DNA of 60,991 nt, from NCBI GenBank assembly GCA_964539305.1, contig CAZIIM010000012.1:1-60991 (forward strand), written 5' to 3'. Made by a program: the position numbers and the translations under genes. Below the pieces are notes generated by a model. The model ran no database searches and was not told the DNA's origin. It saw nothing but the letters and a program-made list of their open reading frames with translations. This stretch comes from CAZNUM01 sp964539305. GTDB taxonomy: Bacteria; Fidelibacterota; Marinisomatia; Marinisomatales; TCS55. Every line of letters starts with the position of its first letter. Within the stretch, counting starts at the first letter, position 1. Below, in pieces: positions 27,902 through 36,029 of the stretch.

Positions 27902-28774
27902 ATGATCCTTTCAGTAATCATTCCCACCCTAAACCGGCAAGATTATGTACTCAAATTGTTAAATGAACTTACTTATCAAACTCTCCCTGAGTTCGAGGTC
28001 ATTGTCATTGATCAAACTGATGTAATCCATCCCAATTTGCAGAAATATCAGTCATCAAAGTATCGGTATAAATACATACATTTAGATACGAAGGGATTAC
28101 CTAATGCCAGAAATGTTGGCGCCAGCAATGCAAAGGGAAATCTACTCATCTTTTTCGACGACACTATCATTCCGGCAAAACATTTATTAGAGGAGTATGT
28201 TCATTTATTCGATCGCCTGAGCAATGTATGGGTTTTAGGGGGTTACATTGAAGAGGCGGATCCCCGAATCATGCATCAGGGGGAAAATCTTATTGGAGGG
28301 AAAATCACTTGGTACGGGAAAACCAAAAAGAATTTTAATTCCCAAAGAAGCGGCTACTGTGATTGGATTGCAGGGGGAAATTTTGGGACGAGAAAAGATA
28401 AATACAATTTAGTTGGTGGTTTCGACGTACGCTTCATTGGCAATGCACTCCTTGAAGATTGCGACTACTGCTATATGATCAGAAGACAGGGAGGAAAAAT
28501 TTATTATGCCGGTAATTTGCGGTCAAAGCATTTACGTCTAACTACAGGGGGTGTGCATTCCTTCAGCAGTGAAAATGCTTTTTATTTCCGTGTCCATAAT
28601 ACACTGTACTTTTTCCGAAAGCATAATCTGAAAAGATACATTCCATTCACTTTGATTTATCTTTTAGGAATTTTTCTAAAAGAAGTGAAAAATAACTCAA
28701 TCGGCTTCAAATTCATCCCATACTTTTTACGTGGAATAATTGACGGCTTTTCTATTAAGGTCCCCAATCAATGA
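27902..28774 (+). CDS. family 2 glycosyltransferase
   Basis: The 290-residue protein has the GT-A start SVIIPTLNRQDYVLKLL, VIVIDQTD, GLPNARNVGAS and a metal-binding acidic cluster in LLIFFDDT. DWIAGGNFGTRKD and FIGNALLEDCDYCYMIRR form the acceptor-site region. It lacks membrane helices except a weak C-terminal one. It transfers a sugar from a nucleotide donor; specificity is unknown. It shares a four-base overlap with the sulfotransferase. Both are on the plus strand and AT-rich, unlike the surrounding minus-strand genes, which suggests acquisition as a pair. Confidence 0.88.
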   Translation: MILSVIIPTLNRQDYVLKLLNELTYQTLPEFEVIVIDQTDVIHPNLQKYQSSKYRYKYIHLDTKGLPNARNVGASNAKGNLLIFFDDTIIPAKHLLEEYVHLFDRLSNVWVLGGYIEEADPRIMHQGENLIGGKITWYGKTKKNFNSQRSGYCDWIAGGNFGTRKDKYNLVGGFDVRFIGNALLEDCDYCYMIRRQGGKIYYAGNLRSKHLRLTTGGVHSFSSENAFYFRVHNTLYFFRKHNLKRYIPFTLIYLLGIFLKEVKNNSIGFKFIPYFLRGIIDGFSIKVPNQ

Positions 28775-29703
28775 CCACTACAAAAGGTACGTTTATTCTA
28801 TCAATTGAACGCTCCGGTTCAAGTCTATTGAGGGTGCTACTGAATGAACACCCGGATATTGCTGCGTTACCAGAAACTCATTTTCTACCAACTATACATC
28901 GGTTATTAAAATCGAGACCTGACAAAAACGTCGGTAAAAAGATAAGAAAATTACTTGAGCGGAATACTTGGTTCCGCCAACTCGATCTTCGAACTTCTGA
29001 CCTGCGTAAAGTTTGGGACGCTCTGGAAGCAAATCCTATAAATGAAACTTTATTATTTGATACTATTTTTCAGGGATATGCTAATAAATACAATAAAACC
29101 ATGTGGATTGAAAAGACGCCTTTATATTCACTTTACTGGCAGGACATACTGGAAATATTCCCGCGTGCAAGATTTATTATCCTGACCCGCGACCCTCTTG
29201 GTTACTGCAATTCCATGAAACGAGCGAAATGGTTCCATCTTAAACCACCACTTCATTTTATTATCGACAGATATAAAAAATACATTCAGTCTCTAAACAC
29301 CTTTATAAAACAGAATCCAACACTCGCTCTGATTACGATAGATTTCAAAGATTTAATTCTTAAGACCGATTCTGTGCTTACCAAAGTATTTCGCTTTCTA
29401 GAAGCAGAGCCTCTTACATTGAAACAGCTATCCGGTTATCTGAAAACACCCGATAAACATTATGCAAAGGAACACCTTAACATTGGACATCATGAACGAT
29501 TGTTTAAACCAATCAATCCACAAGTGATCGATGAATGGAAAAGTGGATTAAAAGACTGGGAAATATCCTTGATCAACCAAAAAGTTAATAATAGAGAAGA
29601 TGAAATCTCGCTTTTCGGCCATTTAAAATCCTCAATCGATTTTTTCTACTATAGACTAGCTTGGAATGCGACAGGCGAAAAACTATTGAGGAAGAGGTTT
29701 TGA
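28771..29703 (+). CDS. PAPS-dependent sulfotransferase
   Basis: The 310-residue protein has the 5'-phosphosulfate loop ILSIERSGSSLLRVLL near the N-terminus and the 3'-phosphate-binding segment ARFIILTRDPLGYCNSMKRA, the two PAPS-binding motifs of the sulfotransferase_1/3 family. It should sulfate a sugar or other acceptor, presumably the product of the overlapping GT2 gene. No PAPS synthesis genes are in the window. The acceptor is an inference from context. Codon usage looks AT-rich, matching its partner. Confidence 0.85.
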   Translation: MTTTKGTFILSIERSGSSLLRVLLNEHPDIAALPETHFLPTIHRLLKSRPDKNVGKKIRKLLERNTWFRQLDLRTSDLRKVWDALEANPINETLLFDTIFQGYANKYNKTMWIEKTPLYSLYWQDILEIFPRARFIILTRDPLGYCNSMKRAKWFHLKPPLHFIIDRYKKYIQSLNTFIKQNPTLALITIDFKDLILKTDSVLTKVFRFLEAEPLTLKQLSGYLKTPDKHYAKEHLNIGHHERLFKPINPQVIDEWKSGLKDWEISLINQKVNNREDEISLFGHLKSSIDFFYYRLAWNATGEKLLRKRF

Positions 29704-29740
29704 CTAGGCTTCTTTATAATTCAATATTAGAAGTACAATA

Positions 29741-30589
29741 TCATTTAATTTCTCGCCAAAAGTAACGACTCATCCCGAAGATCAACTCAAGAAGGTTTAC
29801 TAAAATTGTCATGGGGATGGCAATGACTAAAGAATAACGTGGTACATTCTTCACGATAAGTTTCAATTTTGCTGACGATTTTTTCATCCATTTTTTAAAT
29901 GAAAATGAACCTCCTACCGAAGCAGATACTTTATGCCATATTTTGGATTTCGGAATGAATAATATCTTCCTGCCCATTTTTTTTAGTCTTAATGACAAGT
30001 CTACATCTTCCGAATACATGGGAAACGATTCATCGAAACCATTCAACGAGGCGTAATCGTCTGTCCGCATACACAGACAGCACCCAGTGGCATAGTCCAC
30101 TTCCTTCGCATGATTAAACCGGGGTCCGTCAGCACACCGAATTCCATCGTGCTTGATCAGACCCAGTAATAAATAAATGGTACTTCCCCCGAACCAGATC
30201 AGGTTTGGTTTATCAGCATAATAGATTTTCGGTACGGTCTGCCCCACTGCAGAATCATCTTTAAATGGCTGAAGGAGTGGTTCAATGAATCCAGGGTCTA
30301 CGATCGTATCGTTGTTAAGAAATATTACAAACTGGGGGTGATATTTCCGGGCGAATTCAAAACCGGCATTGTTCCCTTTGGCAAATCCAAGATTTGATGG
30401 AAGTGCCAGAATTTCAACTGCGGGATATTGTTCCTGCACCGACACGACTGAATCATCCGTTGAACCATTATCTACTACCAAGACCTTGGCATTGGGATAG
30501 GTTATTTTTTGTAAGGATTTCAGACAATCGAGAATTAATGTTTTCCCATTCCAATTCAGGACTATAATGTAAACCAGGGGTTCGGACAT
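29741..30589 (-). CDS. family 2 glycosyltransferase, rhamnosyltransferase-like
   Basis: The 282-residue protein starts VYIIVLNWNGKTLILDCLKS and contains VLVVDNGSTDDS, NLGFAKGNNAGFEFA, FLNNDT (the DxD-like site) and EDVDLSLRLKKMG. These are the pattern of rhamnosyl- and related GT2 enzymes. A C-terminal hydrophobic helix (LVIAIPMTILVNLLELIFG) should anchor it to the membrane. The ATG shares one base with the stop of the GT4 gene (TGATG). It probably adds a sugar to the lipid-linked surface glycan of this region. Confidence 0.9.
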   Translation of the reverse strand: MSEPLVYIIVLNWNGKTLILDCLKSLQKITYPNAKVLVVDNGSTDDSVVSVQEQYPAVEILALPSNLGFAKGNNAGFEFARKYHPQFVIFLNNDTIVDPGFIEPLLQPFKDDSAVGQTVPKIYYADKPNLIWFGGSTIYLLLGLIKHDGIRCADGPRFNHAKEVDYATGCCLCMRTDDYASLNGFDESFPMYSEDVDLSLRLKKMGRKILFIPKSKIWHKVSASVGGSFSFKKWMKKSSAKLKLIVKNVPRYSLVIAIPMTILVNLLELIFGMSRYFWREIK

Positions 30590-31707
30590 CAGGCTACCAG
30601 CTCTTCAATTTTCTCCACGAAAGACTGCCAGGTGAACTGATGTTTATACACCTTTAAAAAAGATTTAAAATCCTTAGCTCTGTTTTCTTGAAAGAAATCT
30701 ACAATCGCCTTAGAAATATCTTTAGGGTTGCCATCGACCACCAGTCCGGCTTGATTGTGGGGAACAATCTCCGGTAATCCACCGACGCGGGTAACGACGA
30801 CCGGTTTTTCAAAATGAAAAGCGATGGGGACAACACCACTCTGGGTAGCTGATTTATACGGCAATACAATCAGGTCAGCGGCAGAAAAATAGTGGACAAC
30901 TTTCTGGTTGGGAACAAAATCCATTTCCAAGGTCGTCACAGACCCAATATTCAATTCCGATACCAATTTTTCGTAGGTGTCTGATTTATCATAGCACTCC
31001 CCAACGATTAAAACACGAAAATCGTCCAACTTATCCTGAAGTATCTTTACAGCTCGAAGAAGGAGATCTACGCCCTTGTACGGCCGTATGAAACCGAAGT
31101 ATAGAATGATTTTACGTTCTTTTAGTCCCAGGATCTGACGGGCCTTATCCTGGTCAACGGCTGGTCCAAAGAGATCGAAAACGGGGTGAGGACTGAAGGC
31201 GAAATGGGCCTCTGGAATCAGTGAAAGTAAGTCGTCTTCGACGGTTTTTGACATGACAATGAAGTGGTCAATCTGATGAAGGAAAAAACGCGTTAATCGA
31301 ATATCAAATAACCGTTGTTCATGGGGGATGACATTGTCACAAATGACTAGAAATTTCGTATTTATTTTTTTTTGCACCAGGCGGACCAGACTACCGAAAG
31401 CAGGCGCGAAAAAAGGCATCCAGTACTTAAAAATAACCAATTCCGGTTGGTACCGCGTGATGAGATCGGCCGTTCTGAACCAGGTCACCGGATTAACGGT
31501 ACTAAAAATGCGGACTCCAACCCTATTGTCACGATGCTCATTATCATACTGACTATTACCTGGAAAAAGAATAGCCGGATATTGAGTGGTTAAATTGATC
31601 GGTAATACTTCATGCCCTTTTGATTCAAGGGCTGAAATCAAAGTGGTATTGAAATTAGCAATACCCCCGCGGAAAGGTGGAAAGGGTCCCAGGACTACAA
31701 TACGCAT
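30589..31707 (-). CDS. family 4 (group 1) glycosyltransferase
   Basis: The ATG at 31707 gives a 372-residue GT-B enzyme opening MRIVVLGPFPPFRGGIANFN, the expected N-terminal glycine-rich loop. The frame extends upstream to 31785, but those 26 residues lie over the preceding gene and are unconserved. The donor-binding domain has LYFGFIRPYKGVDLLLRAV and the EX7E-type segment PIAFHFEKPVVVTRVGGLPE. Its stop and start are TGATG-coupled with neighbouring genes on both sides. Confidence 0.9.
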   Translation of the reverse strand: MRIVVLGPFPPFRGGIANFNTTLISALESKGHEVLPINLTTQYPAILFPGNSQYDNEHRDNRVGVRIFSTVNPVTWFRTADLITRYQPELVIFKYWMPFFAPAFGSLVRLVQKKINTKFLVICDNVIPHEQRLFDIRLTRFFLHQIDHFIVMSKTVEDDLLSLIPEAHFAFSPHPVFDLFGPAVDQDKARQILGLKERKIILYFGFIRPYKGVDLLLRAVKILQDKLDDFRVLIVGECYDKSDTYEKLVSELNIGSVTTLEMDFVPNQKVVHYFSAADLIVLPYKSATQSGVVPIAFHFEKPVVVTRVGGLPEIVPHNQAGLVVDGNPKDISKAIVDFFQENRAKDFKSFLKVYKHQFTWQSFVEKIEELVA

Positions 31708-32786
31708 CAGATGACCAGTTTTGCGATGGCATTCAGAACCGTACCCACTTTCAGGTCTTTCATGCAGGATTCCCCGTGAATACATTCAGGACGGTAATAA
31801 CAATCACATTTTGTGGAAGGTGAAACGATAATTGAATTCCGGTAGAAATAGAATTCATGTGGATTGAAAATATTATTGAATAAAACCAAGGGTAAACCTA
31901 ATCCGACAGCAATATGCATTGCCATGGTGACACTGGTAACAACTACATGACATTTTTTCATCAATCCGATGAAATCCAGAATTGGAAACACACCCAAATA
32001 ATCCGCCCCGGTTGCCCGGGCAATACGGTTATTCTTTTCATCTTCCTTGGGACCACCTAACAAAAGCGGGTGATACCCTTTTACCAGTAACTCCTGGCAT
32101 AACTCTGTCCAATAATCTTCCGGCCAGAGGCGGGTAGACCAGCGGGCACCGCAACCGGTGTTCAAACCAATAATCTTTTTATCTGACTTGAAAGCTGTAA
32201 TTCGGGGATTTTCTCCCGGTGGAGGTAAAAGGTATTTCTCTCCATTGAATTGCCAGCCGCATATTTCGAATATTTCTTCCAGATAGTGTTTTCTATTCTT
32301 TTGGCTGAAAGAATCAGATATACCTGTGTAGAATTTTGCTTCAGCCCGTGCATTAACAGGAGCAGGCATCCCTTTCGCAAGCCCAAACCCAGCCTTTTCT
32401 TTTGAGTGACACTGCTCCAAAAGAGCACATGCTTCCGGATCTTTATCCAGATTTACGGCCCAGTCGAAGTGAAGCGATCGAATCCAGGTCAGGGATTCCA
32501 AAGTAAATAGCAATGGCCAGTCAACCTCTTTGGGTAAAATATCCGGATATTGCGTTAACCAGAATATCCGTCGCTTGGGGAATTCTTTCCGAATTTTTTC
32601 CAACAGGGGCGTGGTCCGGATAACATCACCCATGGCACCCAGTTTGATTATTAATATATTTCCGGAGGTTGGCTCATAATGGTCACAATCCCTATTACAC
32701 TCAACACCATATTGTTTATGGGGAGTACAGGGGGCCGTGCCGTTAAAATATCGGCAGTCATACTGGGGATTCAGGGGATTCTTCAA
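31707..32786 (-). CDS. family 9 (heptosyltransferase-like) glycosyltransferase with terminal cysteine clusters
   Basis: The 359-residue protein has the GT9 core: ILIIKLGAMGDVIRTTPLL, a central FGLAKG region and GLNTGCGARWSTRLWPEDYW. These are typical of ADP-heptose:LPS-type enzymes. The N-terminus carries a Cys-rich segment, about residues 11-38, with five cysteines (CRYF, APC, VEC, DC). The C-terminus has another cluster, CDCYYRPECIHGESC. Standard WaaC/WaaF proteins lack these; they may bind a metal. The heptose specificity is not certain. Confidence 0.86.
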   Translation of the reverse strand: MKNPLNPQYDCRYFNGTAPCTPHKQYGVECNRDCDHYEPTSGNILIIKLGAMGDVIRTTPLLEKIRKEFPKRRIFWLTQYPDILPKEVDWPLLFTLESLTWIRSLHFDWAVNLDKDPEACALLEQCHSKEKAGFGLAKGMPAPVNARAEAKFYTGISDSFSQKNRKHYLEEIFEICGWQFNGEKYLLPPPGENPRITAFKSDKKIIGLNTGCGARWSTRLWPEDYWTELCQELLVKGYHPLLLGGPKEDEKNNRIARATGADYLGVFPILDFIGLMKKCHVVVTSVTMAMHIAVGLGLPLVLFNNIFNPHEFYFYRNSIIVSPSTKCDCYYRPECIHGESCMKDLKVGTVLNAIAKLVI

Positions 32787-32809
32787 CAGACTTTATTGGA
32801 AGCAAATAA

Positions 32810-33742
32810 TTAGGATTTCTTTACCTGTTTGATCCGATTTTCTTTCCCCTGATTGGAATAGGCGATCATCTCCCCCATCAGACCAATGGAAAAAAACTGG
32901 ATCCCGACTACAATCATCAATATACCAAACATCAATAGAGCCATGTGTTGCTGAAAGGGTTCTCCAAGACCGTATTTAAGAAATAAGACATAAATCTCTG
33001 CTGCTACACCCACGAGCGAAGTGAATAATCCAATCTGACCAAACAAATACAAAGGACTTTGCAAATAGCGACTGAGAAAAATGATGGATAACAGATCAAA
33101 AAAACCGTGAAACAAGCGTGCACCACCATATTTGGAATGACCGTATAACCGTTTACGGTGGTGAACCACGATTTCCGAAACCTTAAATTTCTTCTGCCCC
33201 GCCAGAGCCGGGATATATCGATGGCGACCCCCGTAAATATCAAGCGTTTTAACCACGGATTGACGATATATTTTTAAACCACAATTGAAATCATGGATTT
33301 TCACCCCTGAAAAAAAGCGGGTAACTGCATTGAATAATCTGGAAGGAATCTTCTTTGATAGAGGATCTTTCCGATTCTTTTTCCAACCGGATACCAGGTC
33401 ATACCCTTTTTCAAGTTCTGCCACCAGGTTAGGAATCTCGTTGGGGTCATCCTGCAGATCTGCGTCTATTGTCACGATGTACTCCCCTTCTGCCAGTTTA
33501 AACCCTTCCGCCAATGCGGCTGATTTCCCGTAATTACGGTGAAACTGGATGAAAACAACGTTGGCTTCCGATTCACATAATGATAGTAAATATTCAGTTG
33601 AACCATCCGTTGAACCATCGTCAATAAATATCATTTCATAGGGACTAAATTTTTCCAGAACAGCCTTCAGTTGCTGGAACAGGTCTTTCAGGGATTCCAC
33701 TTCATTATAAACCGGTACAATGACGGAAATACGTTTTTTCAT
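32810..33742 (-). CDS. DPM1/GtrB-like polyprenyl-phosphate glycosyltransferase
   Basis: The 310-residue protein has the GT2 start ISVIVPVYNEVESL, FIDDGSTDGST, the metal site TIDADLQDDP and the membrane-proximal KLYGHSKYGGARLF-type motif. Two C-terminal membrane helices follow. Such enzymes load a sugar (glucose, mannose or aminoarabinose-type) onto undecaprenyl phosphate for later transfer on the periplasmic side, where YfhO-like proteins may use it. It is separated by only a few bases from the LolB-like gene. Confidence 0.9.
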   Translation of the reverse strand: MKKRISVIVPVYNEVESLKDLFQQLKAVLEKFSPYEMIFIDDGSTDGSTEYLLSLCESEANVVFIQFHRNYGKSAALAEGFKLAEGEYIVTIDADLQDDPNEIPNLVAELEKGYDLVSGWKKNRKDPLSKKIPSRLFNAVTRFFSGVKIHDFNCGLKIYRQSVVKTLDIYGGRHRYIPALAGQKKFKVSEIVVHHRKRLYGHSKYGGARLFHGFFDLLSIIFLSRYLQSPLYLFGQIGLFTSLVGVAAEIYVLFLKYGLGEPFQQHMALLMFGILMIVVGIQFFSIGLMGEMIAYSNQGKENRIKQVKKS

Positions 33743-33745
33743 GAT

Positions 33746-34357
33746 TTAATCCATTTCTGATAAAGGGATGGCAGAAGGGATTCCCCGTTCCAGATGTGGA
33801 TAGGTGGAACCAAATTCCCGTTTTGAAATTGTTAAATCCACTTTCTGTCTTTCATCAACCACAAAATTTATTTTTGTCACCAAAGGACCATATTCTGTCA
33901 GTTCAGAATGAAACTGAATTGCACCTGTTTCCATTGTTTCCGGTGTATTTAACATGCCCTTTTGAATGGATTCAGGAACCTTACCCCAGAGAAATTGTCT
34001 TAAATCTGCCGGTTTTATGACTTCAAGAAACGGAAACCGTAGCAGGGTCGTCGCCAGGTCAAACTGTTCATTATGAATCATGTCCCACACCGTGGCATCG
34101 TCATTGACCAGAACCATAAAGATTGCTTTTCGGCCGATTAAATCCGTGAACTGAATATAGGCCGTATCCCTGGAAGTACTAAAGGTAAAATTCAGTCTCC
34201 CATTGATGTCGCCACTGGAAACAATTTGACCTTTTCCACGACAATAACTCGCTTCAATGTGAACTTCTTCATAAGCTGTTTTCAATCCGGGCCGATCATT
34301 GACCTCAACAGATTTGAAGTGCGTACATCCCACTCCCAACAATGACAGGATAACCAT
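33746..34357 (-). CDS. LolB-like/DUF4292-type lipoprotein
   Basis: The 203-residue protein has a lipobox LLGVGC after only ten residues and a LolB-like beta-rich domain, with a lipid-binding-fold pattern such as NGRLNFTFSTSRDTAYIQFT. It may receive or localise lipoproteins at the outer membrane, but homology to LolB is weak by eye. The ATG at 34357 gives an unusually short signal without a basic residue. A CTG at 34375, preceded by AGGAGAAGG, would add LNKTTC and a normal signal peptide. The start is therefore unsettled. The TPR gene overlaps or abuts upstream. Confidence 0.7.
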   Translation of the reverse strand: MVILSLLGVGCTHFKSVEVNDRPGLKTAYEEVHIEASYCRGKGQIVSSGDINGRLNFTFSTSRDTAYIQFTDLIGRKAIFMVLVNDDATVWDMIHNEQFDLATTLLRFPFLEVIKPADLRQFLWGKVPESIQKGMLNTPETMETGAIQFHSELTEYGPLVTKINFVVDERQKVDLTISKREFGSTYPHLERGIPSAIPLSEMD

Positions 34358-34367
34358 GCAGGTGGTT

Positions 34368-35993
34368 TTATTCAGCTTCTGCCTTCTCCTTTAACCGTTT
34401 ATTCTCTGAATCAAGTTTCAGCGCCTGTTGATAAGCAGTTCTGGCTGCATCTTCCTGATGGGATTCCATGAGAACATCACCATAGTGTTCCAGAACAACC
34501 GGATTGGAATTATCGATTTCCAGGGAATGTTTTAAATATTTCAAGGCCTCGGAAACCTTGTTCAGTTTAAAATAAATCCAACCCATCGTATCCAGATAAG
34601 CCGAATTATCCGGTTCCAGTTCCACAGCTCTTTTGGCATAGGCATAGGCCCGCTCCAGATCCAGGTTTCTTTCTACTAAACTGTAAGCATAATTATTTAA
34701 GGCTTGGGCATCCGTGCTATCTGAATCGATCAATACTTGAAACAAAGAATCGGAAAGTTCCCATTGATTGGTCGTATCGTACAGGAGGGCTAAAGAATGT
34801 TTGACAGAACGGGAATCGGGACGAATGTCCTGGGATTTTTTCAGAAATATTTCCGCCTGATCGTATTCTTTAAGCTGATTGTAACTCAACCCAAGCAGGT
34901 AATGAATGGTAAAATTCTTTGGAAAATCGTCCACGATGGGTGAAAGAATCTTAACGACGGAAGAAGGATCCTGACGATTGAAAGCGACCAAGGCGCGGTT
35001 GACATAGCCCCGCGGATCTTCGGGATAGGCCACAATGAAAGAATCGGCCAATACCTGAACAGAATCCAGGGTTTCATCATTCAAATATAAATCGATCAGG
35101 GTGGATAAATAATCCGGATTGGAAGGATCGATCGCCACGGCCTGCTTGACGCTTTCATAGGCCTTTTCCTTCTGGCCAGCCTGGTAAGCCAGCAACCCGA
35201 TCTGAGCCATTCGATCCGCCGTTGCACCAAATTGTTGATTCAAAGATTCAAAGAATTCAATCCCCTGTTGATAATGTTCCAGTTCCAGCACTAAGTCCAC
35301 GTAAGTACTGACAAAGGGTAAATGCTCCGGTTCCAGGGATACCAATTGTTTAAAAATGGATTCGGCCAGGGGGTAATCCTGGGTGTGAAGGGCAAATTGG
35401 CCGGCCGTTTCCAGATAATCAATTCGGCTCGGGTCTGTGGAGAATGCCTTTTGATAATATTGAATCGCTGTTTTGAAGTCTTTTCGAATCTTAGCGAGTT
35501 CCCCCAAAGTAACAAGATAATTGGTTTTTGTAGAATCCAACTGTGCCAACCTCAGAAAAATTTTCTCAGCATCAGGATACCGTTTCCGTAAAATGTACTG
35601 ATTCCCAAGCATTTCCAGTGCTTCCGTATCCTGAGGATCAATATCCAGTGCTTTCCTTAATTGTTTTTCTGCCCGCTCCGTTTTTCCCAGGTTCCAGTAA
35701 CATTCAGCCATAGAGACATAAATGGTTCCTGCATCTGGATCCAATTCCAGCGCTTCCTGAAATTCAAGGATTGCCAAAGCATACTCTCCCTGGTTCATGT
35801 ACATCTGTCCATCCATAAAATGTTTCAGAGCCTGGGGATCCGGCGCTGAATTATCTTCCACCTTTTCGGGGGAAGGGGCTGGAACCTGCTCAGTCACAAC
35901 CAGAGGTTTGGAGCTGCAGCCTTCCGAAAACAAAATGAATAACACTAAGCCGGACAGCCAAATGCCACGAAAGAAATAATGCTTAAAAATCAT
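34368..35993 (-). CDS. TPR-repeat lipoprotein
   Basis: The 541-residue protein has a lipoprotein signal with lipobox LFSEGC (Cys near residue 26), a short linker, and about 12 tetratricopeptide repeats from residue 55 to the end. Examples are GEYALAILEFQEALELDPD and the YPDAEKIFLRLAQLDS-type units. TPR scaffolds mediate protein interactions, here presumably at the periplasmic face of a membrane. It is followed closely by the LolB-like lipoprotein gene. The partner proteins are unknown. Confidence 0.9.
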   Translation of the reverse strand: MIFKHYFFRGIWLSGLVLFILFSEGCSSKPLVVTEQVPAPSPEKVEDNSAPDPQALKHFMDGQMYMNQGEYALAILEFQEALELDPDAGTIYVSMAECYWNLGKTERAEKQLRKALDIDPQDTEALEMLGNQYILRKRYPDAEKIFLRLAQLDSTKTNYLVTLGELAKIRKDFKTAIQYYQKAFSTDPSRIDYLETAGQFALHTQDYPLAESIFKQLVSLEPEHLPFVSTYVDLVLELEHYQQGIEFFESLNQQFGATADRMAQIGLLAYQAGQKEKAYESVKQAVAIDPSNPDYLSTLIDLYLNDETLDSVQVLADSFIVAYPEDPRGYVNRALVAFNRQDPSSVVKILSPIVDDFPKNFTIHYLLGLSYNQLKEYDQAEIFLKKSQDIRPDSRSVKHSLALLYDTTNQWELSDSLFQVLIDSDSTDAQALNNYAYSLVERNLDLERAYAYAKRAVELEPDNSAYLDTMGWIYFKLNKVSEALKYLKHSLEIDNSNPVVLEHYGDVLMESHQEDAARTAYQQALKLDSENKRLKEKAEAE

Positions 35994-36029
35994 ATGAAAC
36001 CTTTAACATTTTAAGGATGAATCCGGACC

